Shown here in pieces: positions 5,093-11,014 of a stretch of DNA of 11,014 nucleotides (the first letter of the stretch is position 1; each line of letters starts with the position of its first letter). Below the pieces are notes generated by a model. That model ran no database searches and was not told where the DNA came from. It worked only from the letters and a program-made list of their open reading frames with translations. A program made the translations under genes and the position numbers. The stretch lies in assembly GCA_902496125.1 (NCBI GenBank), contig CABUZU010000065.1:1-11014 (forward strand), given 5' to 3'. The stretch is from an uncultured Lachnospiraceae bacterium (lineage in GTDB: Bacteria > Bacillota > Clostridia > Lachnospirales > Lachnospiraceae).

Positions 5093-7513
5093 ATGAATAC
5101 ACCATTATCATGGATTAAAGCCTATGTTCCTGAACTTGAAGTAACAGACCAGGGATTTATGGATGCAATGACTTTATCAGGTAGTAAAGTTGAAATGTAT
5201 ACCCGTTTAGATAAAAACTTAGAAAAAATTGTAGTAGGACAGATTGAAAAAATCGAGAAACATCCTGATGCAGATAAATTAATTATTTGTCAGGTAAATG
5301 TTGGAAATGAAACCATCCAAATCGTAACCGGTGCTCCAAATGTAAAAGAAGGAGACAAGGTTCCTGTTGTATTAGATGGTGGTAAGGTAGCAGGAGGCCA
5401 TGATGGCGGTCCTCTTCCAGAAAATGGAATCAAGATTAAAGCTGGTAAACTTCGTGGAGTACCATCCAATGGTATGATGTGCTCAATTGAAGAATTAGGT
5501 TCTTCTCGTGATATGTATCCATTAGCTCCAGAAAATGGAATCTATATTTTCCCAGAAGATACAAAAGTAGGGGCAGATGCTGTTGAAGTATTAGGTTTAC
5601 ACGATACCGTATTTGAATATGAAATTACCAATAACCGTGTAGATTGTTATAGTATCTTAGGTCTTGCAAGAGAAGTTTGTGCAACCTTTGATAAACCACT
5701 TGTAAAACCATCCGAAGATTCTAAGGACAATGGAGAAGATGTCAATGATTTCTTACAGGTAGAAGTAGTAGACTCTGACCTTTGTAAAAGATATACTGCT
5801 CGTATGGTAAAAAATATTAAAATTGAACCATCTCCAGAATGGATGCAAAGAAGACTTGCCGCTTGTGGTATTCGTCCAATCAACAATTTAGTAGATATTA
5901 CCAACTATGTAATGGAAGAATATGGTCAGCCTATGCACGCATTTGATTATGAAACCATTGCTGGACATAAGATTGTAGTTCGTCGTGCAAAAGATGGCGA
6001 TAAATTTGAAACTTTAGATGGACAGATGCGTAATATGGATAAAGACGTATTAATGATTTGCGATGCAGATAAAGAAATCGGTATTGCTGGTATCATGGGT
6101 GGTGAAAACTCTAAGATTACCGATGATATTAAAACTGTTGTATTTGAAGCAGCTTGCTTTGATGGAACCAACATTCGTCTATCTTCTAAGAGACTTGGTA
6201 TGCGTACCGATGCTTCGGGTAAATTTGAAAAAGGACTTGACCCAGAAAATGCAAAGGCTGCAATTGATAGAGCTTGTGCATTAGTAGAAGAATTAGGTTG
6301 TGGTGAAGTTGTTGGTGGTATCGTAGATATCTATCCAGAAAAGAAGGAAGAAGTTGTACTTCCATTTACTCCTGAAAAATACAATGAATTATTAGGTATT
6401 GAAGTTTCAGAAGAAGAAATGATTGCGACCTTTAAGAAATTAGAATTAGGCTATGATGAGAAGAAGAGAGAAATCATCGTTCCAACCTTCCGTCAAGATT
6501 TAAAATGTGGAGCAGATATTGCAGAAGAAGTGGCAAGAATCTATGGATATGATAAAATCCCTACCACGCTTCCATCCGGAGAGGCAACTGCTGGTAAAGT
6601 AAGTTTTAAACACAGAGTAGAATCTCTAGCAGCAGATGTAGCAGAATACAATGGATTCTCTCAGGGAATGACATATTCTTTTGAAAGTCCAAAGGTATTT
6701 GATAAATTATTACTTCCAGAAGGTCACAAGCTTCGTGAAGCAATTACCATTATGAATCCACTTGGTGAAGATTACAGTATCATGCGTACTAGTGCATTAA
6801 ATGGAATGCTTACTTCACTTGCTACAAACTATAATAGAAGAAATAAGAGTGTTAAGCTTTATGAACTTGGAAATGTTTATCTTCCAAAGGCTCTACCTCT
6901 TACCGAGCTTCCAGATGAAAGAATGCAATTTATGCTAGGTTTCTATGGTGCTGGTGATTTCTTTGATATGAAGGGTGTTGTAGAAGAATTCTTTGAAAAA
7001 TTAGGAATGACAAATCGTGTCATCTACGATGCAAATGCAGATAAGCCATTCTTACATCCTGGTCGTCAGGCAAACATTATCTATGATGGTAAGGTACTTG
7101 GTTGGATTGGTGAGGTTCATCCACAGGTTGCTGATAATTATGGAATCGGAGACCGTGTCTATCTTGCAGATTTAGATATGCCAGCAGTCATTGAATTTGC
7201 AACCTTTGATAGAAAATATGAAGGCATTGCAAAATATCCTGCTCTTACTCGTGACTTAAGTATGGTTGTAAAGAAAGAATTAACTGTAGGTGAAATTGAA
7301 GAAGTCATCTTAAAGAAAGGTGGAAAACTTCTTGAATCTTGTGCGTTATTTGATGTATATGAAGGAAGCCAGATTGCAAAAGGATATAAATCCGTAGCTT
7401 ACAATGTGGTATTCCGTGCAAAAGACCGTACATTAGCAGATACAGAAGTAAATGAAATTATGGAAAAGATCCTAAAAGGATTAAAAGACTTAGGAATTGA
7501 ACTTAGAGCATAA
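5093..7513 (+). CDS. pheT: Phenylalanine--tRNA ligase beta subunit
   Basis: This 806-residue subunit partners with PheS for tRNA recognition and editing of mischarged Tyr-tRNA-Phe. ATG 5093 follows AAAGGA (5078-5083), 18 nt after the pheS stop. Domains in order: an N-terminal segment beginning MNTPLSWIKAYVPEL; an EMAP-like OB-fold tRNA-binding domain (about 41-155, with HPDADKL at 57-63); the B3/B4 editing domain (about 215-400, containing GIRPINNLVDITNYVM near 257-272); B5 (about 420-500, ending in EEVARIYGYDKIPTTLP); a catalytic-like domain (about 505-700); and a C-terminal FDX-ACB anticodon-binding domain (about 713-805, starting KYPALTRDLSMVV). Length and order are standard for the long bacterial form. 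It is translated from the same T-box-controlled mRNA as pheS and followed by a strong hairpin. Confidence 0.98.
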   Translation: MNTPLSWIKAYVPELEVTDQGFMDAMTLSGSKVEMYTRLDKNLEKIVVGQIEKIEKHPDADKLIICQVNVGNETIQIVTGAPNVKEGDKVPVVLDGGKVAGGHDGGPLPENGIKIKAGKLRGVPSNGMMCSIEELGSSRDMYPLAPENGIYIFPEDTKVGADAVEVLGLHDTVFEYEITNNRVDCYSILGLAREVCATFDKPLVKPSEDSKDNGEDVNDFLQVEVVDSDLCKRYTARMVKNIKIEPSPEWMQRRLAACGIRPINNLVDITNYVMEEYGQPMHAFDYETIAGHKIVVRRAKDGDKFETLDGQMRNMDKDVLMICDADKEIGIAGIMGGENSKITDDIKTVVFEAACFDGTNIRLSSKRLGMRTDASGKFEKGLDPENAKAAIDRACALVEELGCGEVVGGIVDIYPEKKEEVVLPFTPEKYNELLGIEVSEEEMIATFKKLELGYDEKKREIIVPTFRQDLKCGADIAEEVARIYGYDKIPTTLPSGEATAGKVSFKHRVESLAADVAEYNGFSQGMTYSFESPKVFDKLLLPEGHKLREAITIMNPLGEDYSIMRTSALNGMLTSLATNYNRRNKSVKLYELGNVYLPKALPLTELPDERMQFMLGFYGAGDFFDMKGVVEEFFEKLGMTNRVIYDANADKPFLHPGRQANIIYDGKVLGWIGEVHPQVADNYGIGDRVYLADLDMPAVIEFATFDRKYEGIAKYPALTRDLSMVVKKELTVGEIEEVILKKGGKLLESCALFDVYEGSQIAKGYKSVAYNVVFRAKDRTLADTEVNEIMEKILKGLKDLGIELRA

Positions 7514-7514
7514 A

Positions 7515-7550
7515 AATAAGGGCGTATCAACCGATACGCCCTTATTCTTA
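7515..7550. terminator. Bidirectional terminator between pheT and the convergent minus-strand gene
   Basis: A perfect 14-bp stem, AATAAGGGCGTATC (7515-7528) and GATACGCCCTTATT (7533-7546), encloses an AACC loop. It starts 1 nt after the pheT stop and lies 1 nt beyond the stop of the minus-strand gene. Minus-strand transcripts meet a TTATTTTTA tract and plus-strand ones TTATTCTTA, so termination is probably stronger for the minus strand. Confidence 0.92.
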
Positions 7551-8003
7551 CTCATTGACAAGTCGTTTTAGAAGTTCTTCTAATTTAGCTTTTAAGTCAA
7601 GTGGTTCTACATTAAAGATAATATTCATTAAATTGATTTTTACAATACCAGCTTCTTCCTCGGTGCTATCACTACTTTCCTTACGGAAGATATCCTCGCC
7701 AAGCATTGTAAGAATCACGGTTCTCTTATCATCCTTAATACTGCATTTTAACTGATTAATTAAACCACCTTTTTCCTTCACCCAAGCAGCCACTTCTTTT
7801 AAAATTAGATTCATAAATACTTCGGTTACAGAAATATCGTCTACTGTATGTGCAGTAAGTGTTCCAACGACAGCGTTGCTCATCGTGCCAACCATAACCT
7901 TGTTACGATTGTGATTGTGTCCGCAGCCACAGCCCTCTTCTCCATGGTCATGATGGTGTTCGTGGTGGTGTCCACAGCTACATGTTTCTTTGGTATCGTC
8001 CAT
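7548..8003 (-). CDS. Uncharacterised protein with His/Cys-rich metal-binding N-terminus
   Basis: I do not recognise the family of this 151-residue protein. Its N-terminus is strikingly metal-ligand rich: residues 8-31 hold two CxCGH units (CSCGHHH at 8-14 and CGCGHNH at 25-31) around HEHHHDHGEE, giving nine His and four Cys. This suggests binding or storage of Zn2+, Ni2+ or a similar ion (inference). Residues from about 35 form an ordinary alpha/beta-looking domain with alternating hydrophobic strands (RTVILTML, IVKINLMNIIFNV) and a charged C-terminal helix (LKAKLEELLKRLVNE). There is no signal peptide or membrane segment, so it is probably cytoplasmic. GGGAGG (8012-8017 on the plus strand) sits 8 nt before the ATG and fixes the start. 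It lies 41 nt downstream of tepA on the same strand but has its own consensus promoter. The coding call is supported by the RBS, promoter and terminator, not by homology. Confidence 0.85.
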   Translation of the reverse strand: MDDTKETCSCGHHHEHHHDHGEEGCGCGHNHNRNKVMVGTMSNAVVGTLTAHTVDDISVTEVFMNLILKEVAAWVKEKGGLINQLKCSIKDDKRTVILTMLGEDIFRKESSDSTEEEAGIVKINLMNIIFNVEPLDLKAKLEELLKRLVNE

Positions 8004-8033
8004 TGTAAAATCCTCCCAATATATACTAAGAAT

Positions 8034-8061
8034 ATTATAACTCTTTATTCTTTGGTGTCAA
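8034..8061 (-). promoter_or_regulatory. Full-consensus sigma-A promoter for the His/Cys-rich gene, inside the tepA 3' end
   Basis: On the minus strand a perfect TTGACA (8061-8056) and a perfect TATAAT (8039-8034) are separated by 16 nt. The -35 box falls within the last codons of tepA (Ile-Asp-Thr) and the -10 lies just after its stop. Transcription would start near 8027, giving a short 5' leader of about 20-25 nt that contains the ribosome binding site. Confidence 0.85.
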
Positions 8062-8701
8062 TCATTTTAGTCAATTTTCTTAATGCATCATAGATTCCAC
8101 CGACCTCATGAATTAGTCCTTTTTGTACGGCTTCTTCCCCTACTAAAAGTGTACCGAAATCTTTACTGAGCTCACCGGTTTCTAACATCATTTTTTCTAA
8201 TTCTTCCATAGAAAGATTGGTTCTTCTAGAAATAAAACCAGTGATTCGATCTTGGGTTCGTTTAAAATATTCATAGGTTTGTGGTGCCCCAATCACCATT
8301 CCACTGGTTCGAACTGGGTGAATTAGCATCGTTCCAGTTGGCACAATAAAAGAATAGGTGGTAGAAACGGCAAGGGGTACGCCAATCGAATGACTGCCAC
8401 CAAGGACGAGGGAAACACTGGGCTTACTAAGGGAAGCAATCATTTCAGCAAGTCCAAGTCCTGCATCAATATCTCCACCACTGGTATTTAATAATAGAAG
8501 AAGTCCTTTAATAGAAGGTTCACTTTCGATGTAGGCAAGTTCGGGTAGAAGATGTTCATATTTAGTTGCTTTACTTTGGGCAGGAAGTGCTTCGTGTCCT
8601 TCAATTTCTCCAATAATTGTCATAAGATGGATGTTTTCATTTAACGTTAATTCACCAGTTTTTTGTATCAGTTCTTGTCGGTCTTTTTGCGAGTTATTCA
8701 T
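8045..8701 (-). CDS. tepA: TepA-like ClpP-family serine protease
   Basis: This 218-residue protein belongs to the ClpP/crotonase-like serine peptidases, closest in pattern to TepA (YmfB) of Bacillus. The catalytic triad can be placed by motif: nucleophile S105 in GGSHSIGVPLA, H128 in MLIHPVRTSG, and D181 in GELSKDFGTLLVGEEAVQKGLI. The substrate-positioning segment LLLLLNTSGGDIDAGLGLAEMI (67-88, described in part) is also typical. No signal peptide is visible. In Bacillus the orthologue has been linked to enhanced protein translocation and to degradation of small acid-soluble spore proteins in spore outgrowth; whether either applies here is inference. GGAGG (8710-8714) lies 8 nt before the ATG. 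It is divergent from the ftsK/spoIIIE gene; in B. subtilis tepA lies close upstream of spoIIIE in the same direction. An ordinary ClpP is less likely because of the GGSHS and IHPVRTSG variants. Confidence 0.88.
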   Translation of the reverse strand: MNNSQKDRQELIQKTGELTLNENIHLMTIIGEIEGHEALPAQSKATKYEHLLPELAYIESEPSIKGLLLLLNTSGGDIDAGLGLAEMIASLSKPSVSLVLGGSHSIGVPLAVSTTYSFIVPTGTMLIHPVRTSGMVIGAPQTYEYFKRTQDRITGFISRRTNLSMEELEKMMLETGELSKDFGTLLVGEEAVQKGLIHEVGGIYDALRKLTKMIDTKE

Positions 8702-8751
8702 CTAAATTTCCTCCAATAGTTCCTATTTTTGTCTTATAAAGTATCTGCCTC

Positions 8752-8771
8752 TTTGCATTTTTTTATGCAAA
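8752..8771. repeat. 7-bp inverted repeat in the tepA/ftsK divergent promoter region
   Basis: TTTGCAT (8752-8758) and ATGCAAA (8765-8771) are exact inverted copies around six T. The repeat ends 3 nt before the ftsK -35 box and lies upstream of tepA, a position suited to an operator for both genes. It could also be a chance AT-rich palindrome. I see only a weak candidate -10 (TATAAG, minus strand, about 8733-8738) for tepA. Confidence 0.45.
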
Positions 8772-8774
8772 TAG

Positions 8775-8803
8775 TTGAGTTTAACGAGAAATTAAGTTAT
8801 AAT
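8775..8803 (+). promoter_or_regulatory. Sigma-A-type promoter of ftsK/spoIIIE
   Basis: TTGAGT (8775-8780, four of six consensus) and a perfect TATAAT (8798-8803) are spaced by exactly 17 nt. Transcription would start near 8810, leaving a leader of roughly 38 nt before the TTG start codon. Confidence 0.82.
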
Positions 8804-8833
8804 AAACCGATGTTTGCAAAAATATTTAATGAT

Positions 8834-8839
8834 AAGGAG
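8834..8839 (+). promoter_or_regulatory. Ribosome binding site that decides a TTG start for ftsK
   Basis: AAGGAG lies 8 nt ahead of TTG 8848. The same frame has a TAA at 8833-8835 just upstream, and the first in-frame ATG comes only at 8998 with no comparable Shine-Dalgarno sequence. The TTG is therefore the only well-supported start. Confidence 0.85.
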
Positions 8840-8847
8840 AGATTTTT

Positions 8848-11014
8848 TTGAGTGCTAATGCGAAACGACAGGCAAAAAAACCGCAGAGCAGGAATATACA
8901 GGTCGTTCCTCTAAAGAAGAAAAAGAAAGCGTTCTCTAAAAAAGATTCATCCATAACGAAGGTATTAAAAGCACAAGAAACAAGTCTTACAAATGAGATG
9001 AAGATTTGGCTTGTGCTTGGTGTTTTATTATTGTTACTTTTATGTGTATTGCATTTATGTCCGGGTCTTGGCTTTGGCGTATATAGTCTTATGCATGGAA
9101 TGTTTGGCACGTTAGCCTATGTGTTTCCAATTTTAGTTGGTGGAAGTTATTTATTTAGTGTTGCAAATAAGGGTAATCCACAAGCTACGATTAAAAACAT
9201 TGCCTTTTGGTGTGGATTTGTAGTAGTCAGTGCATTACTTCAATTATTTAGTTTTGCATCGGATAAATTAGAATCTCCAATTGTTTATTATCAATATGGG
9301 CAAAGCTTTTTAAGTGGAGGCGTGATTGGTGGAACGATTTGTGGTATCTTCCAATCGTTGTTTGGCTTTTTAGGAACTTTATTAGTTTTAGGAGTTGCTT
9401 TTATTATTTGTTGTATTGGAGTAACCCAAAGGTCGATTATGAAGCCGATTTCAACAAAGACGAAAGAGGTTTATGTTACGACAAAACAAGAGATTGAGAA
9501 GAAAAAGGTTGAACGAAAAAAAGCTCCAGTTTCGGTAAAACTTGAGGCCGAGCCAGAGGTTGAACCTAAAATTGAAGAAGAAAAAGAGGAACCAAAGGTT
9601 GAAAAGAAACCAGAACCCGAGGTTGAGCCAGTTGCTAGAAATATTCATAGGTCTGAGGAAATCTATGCAAAGAAAGAAACAAAGACCTTACAGGAGATGG
9701 ATTTATTAGATGAAGCGACTTCTACCCCAATGGTTGAAGAACCGGCGAGAGAGGAAGTGATTAACTTTATCCATGAGCCAGATATATTAGAGGAAGAGGT
9801 ACAAGAACCGATTCCTGTGGCAGAGGAAAGAAAGATTGAAGTGGTACCAGTACGTACAGTAGCTACACCATCTACACCATCTACACCATCTATTTCAGCT
9901 ACTCCGAAATCGGTACAAGAGCCTATTAAGTCCAAACCAAAGCCTAAGGTGGTTTCGAATAAGCCTTATCGCTTTCCACCAATTGAATGCCTAAAGCTTA
10001 CAAAGAGTTCAGAGCGTATTGGGGATGATGAATTAAATTCTGTTGCCGATAAGCTTCAACAGACTTTAAGAGATTTTGGTGTAGGGGTTACGGTAACGGA
10101 TATTAGTTGTGGACCGACGGTAACAAGATATGAGCTTCATCCAGACCAAGGGGTGAAGGTAAGTCGGATTCGTTCTCTTACCGATGATATTAAATTAAGC
10201 CTAGCAGCAGCGGATATTCGAATTGAAGCACCGATTCCAGGAAAGTCTGCAATCGGAATTGAGGTTCCAAATAGTGAGAATCAAATTGTTTCATTTAGAG
10301 AATTGGTTTCTAGTCCAGCATTTAAAAAGCATCCATCAAAGCTTGCATTTGCAGTTGGTAAGGATATTAGTGGACATATTATTGTAACGGACTTAGCAAA
10401 GACACCGCATCTATTAATTGCGGGTGCAACCGGTTCTGGTAAGTCGGTTTGTATTAATACATTGATTATGAGTATTCTTTATAAGGCAAAACCTGATGAA
10501 GTAAAATTTTTAATGATTGACCCGAAGGTAGTAGAGCTTAGTATCTATAATGGAATTCCTCATTTATTGATTCCAGTTGTTACCGATGCGAAAAAAGCAG
10601 CAAATGCATTAAACTGGGCAGTTGTTGAGATGGATGAGCGATATAAGAAGATGTCGGAATATGGTGTCCGTGATGTAAAGGGCTATAATAAAAAGATTGA
10701 AGAAGAAAATAAATATTTACCAGAAGATGAGAAGAAGGAAAAGCTAAGTCAGATTGTTATTATTGTAGACGAGTTAGCGGATTTAATGATGGTTGCCTCA
10801 TCCGATGTAGAGACGGCGATTTGTCGTTTGGCACAAAAGGCTCGTGCAGCGGATATGCATCTAGTACTTGCAACGCAAAGACCATCGGTTAATGTTATCA
10901 CTGGTGTAATTAAAGCAAATATTCCAAGCCGTATGGCATTTGCTGTATCTTCTAGTGTAGATTCTCGTACCATCATTGATGAGGGTGGTGCAGAAAAGCT
11001 ATTAGGAAAGGGCG
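8848..11014 (+). CDS. DNA translocase FtsK/SpoIIIE, 3'-truncated by window edge
   Basis: This membrane-anchored ATPase pumps double-stranded DNA during division or into the forespore. The frame stays open from TTG 8848 to the right edge, 722 codons. Order: a Lys/Arg-rich cytoplasmic N-terminus (1-50); four predicted membrane helices (about 52-70, 84-106, 116-136, 157-191); a long Lys/Glu/Pro linker (about 195-370); the alpha domain (about 375-500, with GPTVTRYEL and IRIEAPIPGKSAIGIEVPN); and the RecA-like beta domain with Walker A GATGSGKS (526-533, K532), Walker B IIIVDELADLMM (D641, E642) and LATQRPSVNVITGVIKANIPSR. The last visible residues, DEGGAEKLLGKG, are also typical. The DNA-reading gamma domain lies beyond the window, so FtsK and SpoIIIE cannot be told apart. 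Starting at the first ATG (8998) would remove the basic N-terminus and is less likely. It has its own promoter and is divergent from tepA. Confidence 0.96.
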   Translation, partial: MSANAKRQAKKPQSRNIQVVPLKKKKKAFSKKDSSITKVLKAQETSLTNEMKIWLVLGVLLLLLLCVLHLCPGLGFGVYSLMHGMFGTLAYVFPILVGGSYLFSVANKGNPQATIKNIAFWCGFVVVSALLQLFSFASDKLESPIVYYQYGQSFLSGGVIGGTICGIFQSLFGFLGTLLVLGVAFIICCIGVTQRSIMKPISTKTKEVYVTTKQEIEKKKVERKKAPVSVKLEAEPEVEPKIEEEKEEPKVEKKPEPEVEPVARNIHRSEEIYAKKETKTLQEMDLLDEATSTPMVEEPAREEVINFIHEPDILEEEVQEPIPVAEERKIEVVPVRTVATPSTPSTPSISATPKSVQEPIKSKPKPKVVSNKPYRFPPIECLKLTKSSERIGDDELNSVADKLQQTLRDFGVGVTVTDISCGPTVTRYELHPDQGVKVSRIRSLTDDIKLSLAAADIRIEAPIPGKSAIGIEVPNSENQIVSFRELVSSPAFKKHPSKLAFAVGKDISGHIIVTDLAKTPHLLIAGATGSGKSVCINTLIMSILYKAKPDEVKFLMIDPKVVELSIYNGIPHLLIPVVTDAKKAANALNWAVVEMDERYKKMSEYGVRDVKGYNKKIEEENKYLPEDEKKEKLSQIVIIVDELADLMMVASSDVETAICRLAQKARAADMHLVLATQRPSVNVITGVIKANIPSRMAFAVSSSVDSRTIIDEGGAEKLLGKG
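9865..9891 (+). repeat. Three tandem 9-bp units in the ftsK linker
   Basis: ACACCATCT occurs three times without interruption (9865-9873, 9874-9882, 9883-9891), in frame, encoding Thr-Pro-Ser three times at residues 340-348 of the translocase. It lies in the low-complexity linker between the membrane and motor domains, where copy-number change would keep the frame. Confidence 0.9.

Noticed and set aside
7848..8093. 81-residue plus-strand ORF opposite the His/Cys-rich gene
   Set aside because: The minus-strand frame has the RBS, consensus promoter and terminator; the plus frame has none and crosses into tepA.
8826..9110. 94-residue minus-strand ORF covering the ftsK start
   Set aside because: It overlaps the ftsK RBS, TTG start and first membrane helix; its Phe-rich run is the complement of the Lys-rich tail.
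9865..9891. Tandem repeats as a CRISPR or mobile-element signal
   Set aside because: Only three 9-bp units in frame within a coding linker, with no spacers or associated genes.
9451..9935. Two minus-strand ORFs (9451-9648, 9663-9935)
   Set aside because: Both are antisense shadows of the Glu/Lys/Pro-rich ftsK linker, giving artificial Phe/Leu- and Ser-rich proteins.

Overview
The window is AT-rich, low-GC Gram-positive chromosomal DNA, most likely from the Clostridia. A Lachnospiraceae-type genome is my best guess, but that is inference. The supporting signs are strong AGGAGG-type ribosome binding sites, sigma-A-like promoters, a T-box riboswitch ahead of the phenylalanyl-tRNA synthetase genes, a TepA/ClpP-like protease beside an FtsK/SpoIIIE translocase, and AT-rich third codon positions. 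The sequence carries no direct species marker.

Layout from left to right. (1) Positions 1-3502 hold the end of a plus-strand stress/metal operon: the 3' end of one TerD-family gene, a second complete TerD-family gene, and a PMCA-type Ca2+ P-type ATPase. The genes are 11-14 nt apart and end at a strong hairpin terminator. (2) Positions 3503-4054 are non-coding. They hold a vestigial signal-peptide-like ORF with an internal stop, an extended -10 promoter, a tRNA-Phe-sensing T-box leader with its own terminator, and then an unexplained structured element of about 90 nt between the T-box terminator and pheS. (3) Positions 4055-7546 are pheS-pheT, both intact, ending at a perfect 14-bp hairpin that works as a shared terminator with the converging genes. 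(4) Positions 7548-8701, minus strand, carry tepA followed by a small protein with a His/Cys-rich N-terminal metal-binding tail. A full-consensus promoter for the small gene lies inside the last codons of tepA. (5) From 8702 on there is a divergent promoter region with a 7-bp inverted repeat, then an ftsK/spoIIIE gene that starts at TTG and runs off the right edge.

The core functions are housekeeping: Phe-tRNA charging controlled by uncharged tRNA-Phe, chromosome translocation, and a ClpP-like protease. They sit next to a calcium-related TerD/ATPase stress module. I see no mobile element, CRISPR array, tRNA or rRNA gene. The parts least explained by known families are the double-hairpin element at 3940-4030 and the His/Cys-rich 151-residue protein with its own promoter.
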